Shown piece after piece: positions 5,819 through 12,556 of a DNA stretch of 32,662 nt. Position numbers and translations under genes: made by a program. Every line of letters begins with the position of its first letter. Positions within the stretch are counted from its first letter, which is position 1. The DNA lies in IMG/VR virus record IMGVR_UViG_3300038405_000127, positions 1-32,662 of that record; one strand, given 5' to 3'. Source of the stretch: a virus. The notes under the pieces are model-generated. The model was not told the origin of the DNA, searched no databases, and worked only from the letters and a program-made list of their open reading frames with translations.

Positions 5819-6351
5819 GAATTCCATATCCTCCGTCTGTTAATGAGACATATTACAATAGAAAATCACTATCTAAGGATGGTAACTCCGAATTCGGAAA
5901 GAGAACATCATGGGGACCAATACCTTTACCCAATAATAAAAATCTTGCATGGGAAGGAGAAACTACCTTTTTAAAAGGACTTGAGTGGAAAACGGACAAC
6001 AAACGAGGAAGAGGTCTGACAAAAGAGGCCAGAAACTATAGGAAGATGGTGGCTAATCTTATCAGATATTCTTTCCTATCAACGAATTTCGGAAAGGAAA
6101 AGGTAAAGTTAACCATTCTTGATTGCCAAGTTAAAGCCAGAGGGGATAACCACAACTGCATCAAGATCGTGGCTGATGCTATCGAACTTTCTGGCATCAT
6201 AAAAAATGATAAACAGATTGTAGCATCAGAAATTATACCTTATCATACATCTCCCAAGAATGAATGGATTATAAAGCTAGAATTATATGACCATGAAACG
6301 AATCATGAATCATTAAAAAGATTCCTTACCAAAACAAAGGAAATAAAATGA
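5803..6351 (+). CDS. rusA: RusA-like Holliday junction resolvase with altered active site
   Basis: The 182-residue product starts with a typical RusA strand and loop (IRIPYPPSVNETYY) and has the catalytic region KARGDNHNCIKIVADAIELSGIIKNDKQIV at residues 111-140. RusA resolves four-way DNA junctions that arise during phage recombination and packaging. In the usual D-x-D-N-x-x-K pattern, D115, N118 and K121 are kept but the second Asp is His117; the later DD pair reads N135-D136. It is longer than common RusA proteins (about 120-140 aa) through an insertion around residues 20-65. It overlaps the preceding gene by 16 nt and the next by 4 nt (ATGA). It fits with the ERF-like recombinase at the window start. 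The His substitution makes activity uncertain. Confidence 0.75.
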   Translation: MEIAIRIPYPPSVNETYYNRKSLSKDGNSEFGKRTSWGPIPLPNNKNLAWEGETTFLKGLEWKTDNKRGRGLTKEARNYRKMVANLIRYSFLSTNFGKEKVKLTILDCQVKARGDNHNCIKIVADAIELSGIIKNDKQIVASEIIPYHTSPKNEWIIKLELYDHETNHESLKRFLTKTKEIK

Positions 6352-6998
6352 TAATAGAGAAATTTTATACATGGCATGAAATGTGCAAGATATTCCGAGA
6401 TAAATTTAACTCTACACCAGAGGAAGTAAGATATTGGGTCAAAGGATCGGTCGAAAGAAAGAGAGGACATACAGCATATTCTTTACCTAATATATATCCC
6501 TATATTTCTGATATTCCTCTGAATAACGACGAAAGATTTGGATCACAGTATCTTGGCATAAATACTGAAAACACACATTTTCATCCTGAAGTATGTTTCT
6601 ATCCTAAATCGACAGTTGATTTATTCCATCATCATTCCCATAGGTTCGTATACTTTCGGGAGTTACCATTAAGAGGATGGGGTAACTTTAAATTAAATGA
6701 GAATGAATCAAATTTGAGGAAGACAATCTTAGATGCAAATGAAGTGGGTATCCTAAGATATTACGACAAAGAGCTAGATGATTTCACATTAAATGTTACG
6801 CGGCTTTGGTCTTCCTCTTCAACTTATAGAACTATGAGGTGGAGTTCGTATCTTGAAGAAGATAACCATTTCCTAACCAATGATACTTTCTTTCTTCTAT
6901 ACGATATCATAGCAGTGGAAAGGTCTTTCTTTGGTAAGGATAGAAATTTGTGCCTCAAAGAACTATATCCAGATGAAACTTTTAAGGAAGAAGAATGA
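6348..6998 (+). CDS. Unknown 216-aa protein in a translationally coupled operon
   Basis: The protein has 216 residues, is rich in aromatic residues and His (FYPKSTVDLFHHHSHRFVYF), and is predicted soluble. An HHH.H cluster near residue 93-97 could bind metal but no complete catalytic motif is recognised. The first ATG overlaps the RusA stop in an ATGA, and its own stop overlaps the next start the same way, so its level is probably tied to its neighbours. Function unknown; gene order suggests an early/middle DNA-metabolism role. Confidence 0.7.
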   Translation: MIIEKFYTWHEMCKIFRDKFNSTPEEVRYWVKGSVERKRGHTAYSLPNIYPYISDIPLNNDERFGSQYLGINTENTHFHPEVCFYPKSTVDLFHHHSHRFVYFRELPLRGWGNFKLNENESNLRKTILDANEVGILRYYDKELDDFTLNVTRLWSSSSTYRTMRWSSYLEEDNHFLTNDTFFLLYDIIAVERSFFGKDRNLCLKELYPDETFKEEE

Positions 6999-7375
6999 AT
7001 AAAAAAAACAAAACCATTAAACCTATCCAGAATATTAAGCCTACAAATAATATAGATCGTCTCTTATCTATGCTTAATGATCCATCAACATCATGTAAGT
7101 TCTGGAAATCTATAAATGAAGAATGTGACATCAGCGGAATAAGACGCGTGAATAGAAAGTGTACCAAAGTCATGAATGAACATGGATTTAATCCAAAGCC
7201 TATCGAAACTGAAGAAGTTTTATTTAAATATTATAATATAGATATTTGTGATACTATCGATAGAGCAAACGAAGAAGATATAAAAAAAGAAGAAGAATTA
7301 AAGTCAAAAGGTATAAGATACATCAAAAGTCATGATGTGGATTATATATTTGAAGTCATAAGGGGAGACAAATGA
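6995..7375 (+). CDS. Unknown 126-aa charged protein
   Basis: A 126-residue Lys/Glu/Asp-rich protein with no membrane segment. It has a poly-basic N-terminus (MNKKNKTIK) and an acidic helical segment (EEDIKKEEELKSKG). No family is recognised. It is joined to both neighbours by 4-nt ATGA overlaps. The operon position between the RusA-like and DUF5681-like genes suggests a phage middle gene, but nothing in the sequence gives its function. Confidence 0.65.
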   Translation: MNKKNKTIKPIQNIKPTNNIDRLLSMLNDPSTSCKFWKSINEECDISGIRRVNRKCTKVMNEHGFNPKPIETEEVLFKYYNIDICDTIDRANEEDIKKEEELKSKGIRYIKSHDVDYIFEVIRGDK

Positions 7376-7920
7376 AAATAAATCAGCTTTGGAGATCAAA
7401 GAAAAAGACTATTGTCCCCACTCTTTTAAGTGCCATACCTTCCATAGATGATCCAAAATCTTTTTATAAACCTATCATGAAAATTTTATCAAAGAATAAT
7501 ACAGACTTTGACGTTGCTATAACAAGTAACAAATATCTACAGTACTCTGTTTTTTATGATCCTAGTCAGTCTGCTTATTCTGCATATGATTTATCAATCG
7601 ATATTTATAAATTATATCCGATTGAAGAAAGATTTTTAGACATCGATGGGTATGATATAGGTAATGCATTAGTTTTCTTTAAGGGAAAAAAAATGATTCA
7701 TTCAGACATGCAGACTCTTTTAGGAAATAAAATGCCAAAGAGATGTCATATCGAAATTGACATTGATAATCCACCTGATAATTTAATACAACTTCTCAAA
7801 CCTAAACTCGAGAATATATTATTGTGGAAAGAAGGTGAAAAGGACAAGCTTTACAAAGATTTATGTAGAATTAAAGAAAAAGAAAATAAATCGAGTGATT
7901 TGGTAGGAAATAAAGAATGA
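7372..7920 (+). CDS. Unknown 182-aa protein
   Basis: A 182-residue soluble protein with an N-terminal basic segment (WRSKKK), several YS/YD motifs (QYSVFYDPSQSAYSAYDLSIDIY), a central FFKGKKM turn and a highly charged C-terminal helix (KLYKDLCRIKEKENK). No domain is recognised. ATGA overlaps link it to the genes before and after. Function unknown; it immediately precedes the candidate small terminase gene. Confidence 0.65.
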   Translation: MKINQLWRSKKKTIVPTLLSAIPSIDDPKSFYKPIMKILSKNNTDFDVAITSNKYLQYSVFYDPSQSAYSAYDLSIDIYKLYPIEERFLDIDGYDIGNALVFFKGKKMIHSDMQTLLGNKMPKRCHIEIDIDNPPDNLIQLLKPKLENILLWKEGEKDKLYKDLCRIKEKENKSSDLVGNKE

Positions 7921-8363
7921 ATTCTGCCGAAGGAGCACTCTTGAGACATGGAGTAAGAGGAAATACAGGTAGACTTACTCCAAATAAAACAACTAATGCA
8001 AAAAGAATATTGGGAGACGATAGAGTTAGCTCTTTAATAGAGATGCATTGGGATATTGCGAATAATTGCGAGAAGATTGAGCAAAAGGTAAGTGCACAAC
8101 AGTTTTTACTTAATAAACTCTTTCCTAATGCAAGGAGTAATACGGTTAAGATTGAACTAAAGCGAGTAGAATGCATACAAGATATATCAGATAATGAAAA
8201 CATTGTGATGGCTTCTATTTGTGCGGGTGAAATGACACTCGATGAAGGTGATAGATTATTCCAGCTGCTTCAGCAAAAGAGAGCTACCCATGAAGCTATG
8301 GATGTTGTAGAACAGGTTAAATTATTGCATCAGCGGATGAAAGATGCTGGACTGATTACTTGA
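7917..8363 (+). CDS. DUF5681-like protein, candidate terminase small subunit
   Basis: The 148-residue product has the shape of a large phage/prophage family with a basic glycine-rich start (here RLTPNKTTNAKRIL), a central LLNKLFPNARSNTVKIELKRVE segment corresponding to the usual 'L.RL.P.R....V.FELP.IE', and a C-terminal 'I.AGEMTLDEGDRLFQLLQQKRATHEAM' segment corresponding to the usual 'V.SGELTPSEA..L..L......ALE'. These proteins are typically encoded next to large terminases and are proposed to act as small terminase or packaging factors; that role is inferred, not proven. It is the last gene of the ATGA-coupled operon, 761 bp before the large terminase. Confidence 0.55.
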   Translation: MNSAEGALLRHGVRGNTGRLTPNKTTNAKRILGDDRVSSLIEMHWDIANNCEKIEQKVSAQQFLLNKLFPNARSNTVKIELKRVECIQDISDNENIVMASICAGEMTLDEGDRLFQLLQQKRATHEAMDVVEQVKLLHQRMKDAGLIT

Positions 8364-8500
8364 TATATAAAAATTTAATAAATTTTATTGATTTAATGTT
8401 GTTGATGACATTCATCCTAGTGTATTTTATACTATATTCTAAGCTAGCACATAAATTTTGGGAATTGCCATTGGCTGATCTTTTTGCTACTATCCATTAA
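8360..8500 (+). CDS. Possible 34-46-aa hydrophobic peptide
   Basis: From the ATG at 8396 (or a TTG at 8360 overlapping the previous stop) a short frame runs to TAA at 8500. The core, LLMTFILVYFILYS, is a plausible single membrane helix followed by a short polar tail (KLAHKFWELPLADLF). No good ribosome site precedes either start, and the stop lies in the arm of the first hairpin of the following array. It could be a small membrane peptide, for example holin-like, or chance in AT-rich DNA. Confidence 0.25.
   Translation: MIYKNLINFIDLMLLMTFILVYFILYSKLAHKFWELPLADLFATIH
8369..8387. repeat. Degenerate copy of the AT inverted repeat
   Basis: AAAAATTT, three nt, AAATTTTA: a shortened-spacer relative of the TAAAATTT/AAATTTTA repeat that precedes late genes. 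It lies just after the candidate small terminase gene. Lower confidence because the spacer is 3 nt and one half-site carries an extra A. Confidence 0.35.
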
Positions 8501-8689
8501 TCCTTGGGCTATCATATCAATCTAAAATTTACCTCATTTGTCGCTGGTCCAAGGATTATGCGAACCTCCATAGTTGTTATCATCCTCGATGGAGGTTCAC
8601 TTATCATCCCATTTAATAAAATTAAGTAACCTTTGTATTACTTAATTTTCCTTTAGTAACATAATCACAAAAAAATGTTACTTAAAAAA
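8498..8689. other. Array of four inverted repeats between convergent genes
   Basis: The non-coding stretch 8364-8689 holds four perfect inverted repeats in a row: TAATCCTTGG/CCAAGGATTA (8498-8507, 8549-8558), GAACCTCCAT/ATGGAGGTTC (8562-8571, 8589-8598), AAAATTAAGTAA/TTACTTAATTTT (8618-8629, 8638-8649) and AGTAACAT/ATGTTACT (8655-8662, 8675-8682). The third, with 8-nt loop and flanking T/A runs, is a good bidirectional terminator for the convergent genes on both sides. The first two have no U run and look more like folded RNA or protein sites. The motif TTA(A)GTAAC occurs four times in alternating orientation. Confidence 0.6.
8618..8649. terminator. Bidirectional terminator between convergent genes
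   Basis: A perfect 12-bp AT-rich stem (AAAATTAAGTAA with TTACTTAATTTT, 8-nt loop) ends in T runs on both strands. It lies between the plus-strand operon ending at 8363 and the minus-strand gene ending at 8690. Confidence 0.6.
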
Positions 8690-9070
8690 TCATTTAATAA
8701 TTGTTGATTCTCTTATTAAGGGCATCCAAGCAATACCCTTGGATTTTTCTATAAAGGTTTCCAAATTTCCTTTAACAATTAATTTGTCCTTATTATGATT
8801 GAAAATACAGTAAAACTCTTCCCATTTATCGTTGCATATTTTAATTATTTCCTCTTCTTTTATATTTTCATGTATAAATATATTATGATGACTATCTTCA
8901 TCATGTGATATATTTATTGCGAGATTATAATAAACATATCTTATTCTACCCGTCCAAATATTCCCTTTGTTTTCTTTAAATGCATAGATATAAACTCTCC
9001 CCAATTTGATTCTTTCTGCGAACCAAATACCCGCTATATGATGATTCATTTTGAATTTTATCATTAACAT
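8690..9070 (-). CDS. Unknown 126-aa protein on the minus strand, possible moron gene
   Basis: A 126-residue protein with HHIAGIWFAERIKLGRVYIYAFKENKGNIWTGRIRYVYYN at residues 10-50, a beta-rich start, and a charged helical middle (IKEEEIIKICNDKWEEFYCIF). No family is recognised. The start is uncertain: ATGs at 9070 and 9064 both lack a clear ribosome site, and MNHHIAG is another option. It points against the flanking late genes and is more AT-rich than they are, with its own terminator on the 3' side and the AT inverted repeat on its 5' side, which fits an independently expressed accessory (moron) gene. Confidence 0.6.
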   Translation of the reverse strand: MLMIKFKMNHHIAGIWFAERIKLGRVYIYAFKENKGNIWTGRIRYVYYNLAINISHDEDSHHNIFIHENIKEEEIIKICNDKWEEFYCIFNHNKDKLIVKGNLETFIEKSKGIAWMPLIRESTIIK

Positions 9071-9100
9071 AAAGGAAATATCTTTTTTGTTTACATTACA

Positions 9101-9121
9101 TAAAATTTAATACAAATTTTC
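9101..9121. repeat. AT inverted repeat, copy 1 (before terminase)
   Basis: TAAAATTT (9101-9108), 5 nt, AAATTTTC (9114-9121). This is the first of six strong copies of a shared intergenic inverted repeat that precede late-gene blocks. It ends only 3 nt before the terminase ATG and lies between divergent genes, so it could influence both. Confidence 0.6.
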
Positions 9122-9124
9122 TCC

Positions 9125-10768
9125 ATGAATGTATCATCCGCCAATTCTCTTATCAAACGCTTAATTGATGCCTTTGAGACGCCACAGATAGAAAGAAGCC
9201 AAGAGGTCATCGAAGAAGCGGAAATGATGGAAGAGGATTTCCATACATTTGTCAAGTACGCTTGGCCCATAATGGAACCTGGGACAGAATTTATTGATGG
9301 ATGGCACATACAAGCGGCCTGTGAACATCTTGAAGCTCTCTATAATCTTGATATTAGAAAACTCTTATGGAATGTTCCGCCTGGGACATGTAAATCAAGT
9401 ATCTTTGCTGTGGCTTATCCTGGATGGTTATGGGCGAAGAATCCAACCTTTCAATCTATGTTTTCTTCTTATGGATCGAAACTATCTACTCGTGACAGTG
9501 TAGCATGTCGTCGTCTTATAGAGTCCAAATGGTATAAAGATAGATGGGGACATAAAATCCAACTCACTGATGATGTTAATACAAAATTAAGGTTCGATAA
9601 TAAACAAGGTGGATATCGTCTTGCAACCAGTATAAAGGGAGCTGCCACAGGAGAACACGTTGACCTTATAGGATTTGATGACCCAAATAGTGCGGCTGAT
9701 TCAGAATCAGAAGTAAAAAGAGAGGGAACGAATGACATCTGCGATCGTGTTATGTCCACTCGATTCAATAATCCTAAGACGGGCAGAGTTTGTATTGTTC
9801 AACAACGTCTCCATTCCCAAGATTACTCTGGTCATATTCTGGCCAAAGGAATGGATGATATCGTCCACTTTTGTTTACCAATGGAATTTGAGATTTCACG
9901 AAAATGTGTGACAGTTCCTCTAAAGAGTACAGAAGGTAAGAAGTGGCGTGATCCTCGAAAAGAAGAAGGAGAGTTACTGTGGCCTGAGTTTATGGATGAC
10001 GATTATGTATCAAAGCTTAAGATTAACCTTAAGACTGAATACAACATCGCGGGCCAGCTTCAACAACGACCTGCTCCTGCCGAAGGTGGAATATTAAAGA
10101 AGAGTTGGTTTAAGTGGTGGAAAGAAGCCGCTCCTCCTCAATGTCATTTTGTATTGCAATCTTGGGATACTGCATTAAGCACGAAACCTGATGCTTGTTA
10201 TAGTTGCTGCACAACATGGGGAGTTTTTAATGATCAATATAATGTCTCTCAAGTAATCCTCCTTGATACATGGCATGGGCGCGTCGAGTACCCTGATTTA
10301 AGAAGAATGGCTACTCGACTCGCTCACAATTATCATGACACGCATATCGACTATCCAACCCCAGAAGATTATGTCCTTAAACCTGATATGATTCTTATTG
10401 AAGCTAAAGCGAATGGCTTATCTCTGATTCAGGATTTAGGAAGGGCGGGATTAATCGTCAATAGATTCGACCCTATAAAACATGGAGGAGGGGATAAGGT
10501 TGTGAGAGCAAGATTAATGAGTCATGCTTTGGAAGCGGGGAAAGTATGGGTACCAGCAAAGCCACCACATTTTACATCACTGAGAGGATATGCAGATATT
10601 TTCGTTGAAGCTTGTGGATCATTCCCTAATGATGAGGATTCAAGAGATTTTGTTGACAGTATGAGCCAAGCCATAATAAAGTTGATGAGTTCGGGATTGA
10701 TAGGAAATCCTGATGATGAAGAGTTAATTACAAATTATAAAAGCTGGAATAATGAAAAATTTTATTGA
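9125..10768 (+). CDS. terL: Terminase large subunit (packaging ATPase and nuclease)
   Basis: The 547-residue protein is a clear TerL motor. The ATPase half has an N-terminal FVKYAWPIMEPGTEF..GWHI segment, a Walker A loop NVPPGTCKS at 83-91 and a Walker B LIGFDDP at 181-187. The RNase H-like nuclease half has SWDTA (D348), ILIEAKANG (E426), GGGDKVVRA and DFVDSMSQA (D508, D511). It pumps phage DNA into proheads through the portal and cuts the concatemer. The length is usual for the family. No clear Shine-Dalgarno precedes the ATG at 9125, because the AT inverted repeat ends 3 nt before it; translation may be leaderless or start later, but residues 1-40 look normal for the family. The next gene is 13 nt downstream. 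Confidence 0.95.
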   Translation: MNVSSANSLIKRLIDAFETPQIERSQEVIEEAEMMEEDFHTFVKYAWPIMEPGTEFIDGWHIQAACEHLEALYNLDIRKLLWNVPPGTCKSSIFAVAYPGWLWAKNPTFQSMFSSYGSKLSTRDSVACRRLIESKWYKDRWGHKIQLTDDVNTKLRFDNKQGGYRLATSIKGAATGEHVDLIGFDDPNSAADSESEVKREGTNDICDRVMSTRFNNPKTGRVCIVQQRLHSQDYSGHILAKGMDDIVHFCLPMEFEISRKCVTVPLKSTEGKKWRDPRKEEGELLWPEFMDDDYVSKLKINLKTEYNIAGQLQQRPAPAEGGILKKSWFKWWKEAAPPQCHFVLQSWDTALSTKPDACYSCCTTWGVFNDQYNVSQVILLDTWHGRVEYPDLRRMATRLAHNYHDTHIDYPTPEDYVLKPDMILIEAKANGLSLIQDLGRAGLIVNRFDPIKHGGGDKVVRARLMSHALEAGKVWVPAKPPHFTSLRGYADIFVEACGSFPNDEDSRDFVDSMSQAIIKLMSSGLIGNPDDEELITNYKSWNNEKFY

Positions 10769-10781
10769 CAAGGAGTTTAAA

Positions 10782-11840
10782 ATGAAAACATTTAATAAAT
10801 TAGTTATAATTTTATTAACTTTTTTAAATTTTGATATACAAGGATCAGATGAAACTCCCAAAGATGATGAAAAAATATCTTTACATCAATATCTTTTAGT
10901 AGATGATCCCACTCTTTCTCCTAATGTTAAAAATGAATTAGCTGAGTATGTTTTTGGCATATACAAACAAATAAATGCCGAAAAAGAAATAACATGTAAT
11001 ATGAGAGAGGAAAAAAATAATTTATACACTTTGTTAGATAATTTATCTAAGGAAAATTCAAGTTTATTGGATTCAATAGAATCATTTCAATCTCAATTGA
11101 ATTTATCAAATAAATTATATAAAGACCAGTCAAACGAATTTCAAATAAAATTTGATCAAATAAAAAAACAAAACAATTGTTTAGAGAAAGAAATAAAAAA
11201 ATGTAGAATTGATAATTTTGAAATTATGAATAAATATGAAAACTCCGTAGATGCGATACGAGATGAATATGTTGAAGAAATAAATGAATATAAACTCAAA
11301 ATTAATATTCTAAATGAAAAAATTGTATATAGTGAAAATATAATTATCCATCATCAAATGACCATTGAAGAAAATGAAAAGAAAATTAATCAGTTAGAAT
11401 TAAAAAATAAAATTAAAGATGAAGAATATTTAAAATTGAGGCAATCTTATCAAGATGACTTATTATTATTGGATGAAAATTATAAAAAAAATCTAGAAGA
11501 GCAAAGAAAAACAGATTTAGATGAAAGAAAAAAAATTATTGATATGATAAAAGAAGAAAAAAATAGAGAAAGTCTAGAAAAGAAAAAAAGGGAAAATGTT
11601 AATCAAATGCTAATAAGTGAGATTGATGAATGGAAAGTTCTTCATCAAGAATCATTAAAGGACGTTGAGAAAGAAAAAAAGAAAGTTGATATGTCTGAGC
11701 AAGAAAGGCAAAAGCAAGCAGAAGAATTTAGAAATAAAGATAAGACAGGAAAAAAGTTAGAAGAAGCTGGTAAACAAGTGGCAAAAGAAACTCAAAGAAT
11801 AGGCAGCCAAATCAATTCTGTACGCAAAAAGATTATTTAA
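10782..11840 (+). CDS. Exported coiled-coil protein of unknown function
   Basis: Starting at the ATG at 10782 (AAGGAG 7 nt upstream), the 352-residue product has a classical signal peptide: MKTFNK, a hydrophobic LVIILLTFLNF core and a possible cleavage after DIQG. The rest is almost entirely a long Lys/Glu/Asn-rich coiled coil (about 70-330) ending in a QINSVRKKII tail. Its codon choice is extremely A-rich compared with the terminase and portal that flank it, suggesting later acquisition. An exported fibrous protein between terminase and portal is unusual; possible roles include periplasmic lysis control, superinfection exclusion or change of the host surface, all inferred. It converges with the following minus-strand gene, sharing 4 nt at the stops. 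Confidence 0.7.
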   Translation: MKTFNKLVIILLTFLNFDIQGSDETPKDDEKISLHQYLLVDDPTLSPNVKNELAEYVFGIYKQINAEKEITCNMREEKNNLYTLLDNLSKENSSLLDSIESFQSQLNLSNKLYKDQSNEFQIKFDQIKKQNNCLEKEIKKCRIDNFEIMNKYENSVDAIRDEYVEEINEYKLKINILNEKIVYSENIIIHHQMTIEENEKKINQLELKNKIKDEEYLKLRQSYQDDLLLLDENYKKNLEEQRKTDLDERKKIIDMIKEEKNRESLEKKKRENVNQMLISEIDEWKVLHQESLKDVEKEKKKVDMSEQERQKQAEEFRNKDKTGKKLEEAGKQVAKETQRIGSQINSVRKKII

Positions 11841-12412
11841 TGTAATGTTATCTTATTCTCAAGGCTTTCATAGCATTCTCTGACTTTGAAAGCCTTTCTT
11901 AATTCTTCCATTGTTGTTGATTCAAGAAATACCATTACTTCATTTATTTGATGTATTTTAGGTTCACTGAGATATGAGTTTGAAAGAAGAATAGACGCTA
12001 TGTCGAAATAAGATGGCGCAAGTTGTTTTAACATAAATACAACCATACAATATCTATCCCCACTAACATAAACCGTTTGATCTTTATAATTATTAATGAA
12101 AGAGATCAATTCGTCTGATTGTGTAAAAGAGAAAGATAAGATTGTAAGGATATTCATGAAGTGTTTGACTATAAACTTATGATAGGGGTCGTCAACTTGC
12201 TTTTCTGGGTCTATTTCAAGAGATTTACAGATGTCAGCCAATAATATGGATAAATCCTTTCCAAAAGTATCTGAGATCATCTTTGCACACTGGATATAAT
12301 GGAGATAAGTTTCTCTATTCGAATCGTCGATCATGATGGTTGGTAACTTTTCAGACTTTGTATAGAGATCACACTTGCTTAAATCTGCGTTATTTATGAG
12401 TTCTTTAATCAT
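11837..12412 (-). CDS. Unknown 191-aa protein on the minus strand
   Basis: The minus-strand frame is open to 12517, but the ATG at 12412 (MIKELINNADLSKCDLYTKSEK) is preceded by AAGGA at 8 nt, while the upstream ATG at 12517 has none, so the shorter 191-residue form is preferred. The product is helical, with a long run of alternating hydrophobic and polar helices (FIVKHFMNILTILSFSF, QTVYVSGDRYCMVVFMLKQLAPSYFDIASILL) and no membrane segment. No family is recognised. It interrupts the terminase-portal order on the opposite strand, as accessory (moron) genes often do. Confidence 0.6.
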   Translation of the reverse strand: MIKELINNADLSKCDLYTKSEKLPTIMIDDSNRETYLHYIQCAKMISDTFGKDLSILLADICKSLEIDPEKQVDDPYHKFIVKHFMNILTILSFSFTQSDELISFINNYKDQTVYVSGDRYCMVVFMLKQLAPSYFDIASILLSNSYLSEPKIHQINEVMVFLESTTMEELRKAFKVRECYESLENKITLH

Positions 12413-12516
12413 TTTTTCGATCCTTAAATTAAGATAAACGAATGAAGGAATCATAAGCCATAATTTAAGGGTAGGGAACAAGTTTTGGGTTTGTAAAGTA
12501 AAACTTCTCTGATACA

Positions 12517-12537
12517 TAAAATTTGTGTATAATTTTA
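12517..12537. repeat. AT inverted repeat, copy 2 (before portal)
   Basis: TAAAATTT (12517-12524), 5 nt, TAATTTTA (12530-12537). It overlaps a -10-like TATAAT (12528-12533) and ends 19 nt before the portal start; no good -35 box is seen 17 nt upstream. Confidence 0.6.
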
Positions 12538-12556
12538 TTATTTAGAGAGGGTACCT

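Noticed and set aside
9101-9121. Terminase promoter made from TTTACA and TACAAA over the AT repeat
   Set aside because: The spacer is only 15 nt and the other copies of the repeat do not show the same boxes, so a normal sigma-70 promoter is not supported.
12413-12517. Longer start for the minus-strand gene ending at 11837
   Set aside because: The upstream ATG has no ribosome site, while the ATG at 12412 has AAGGA at the right distance.
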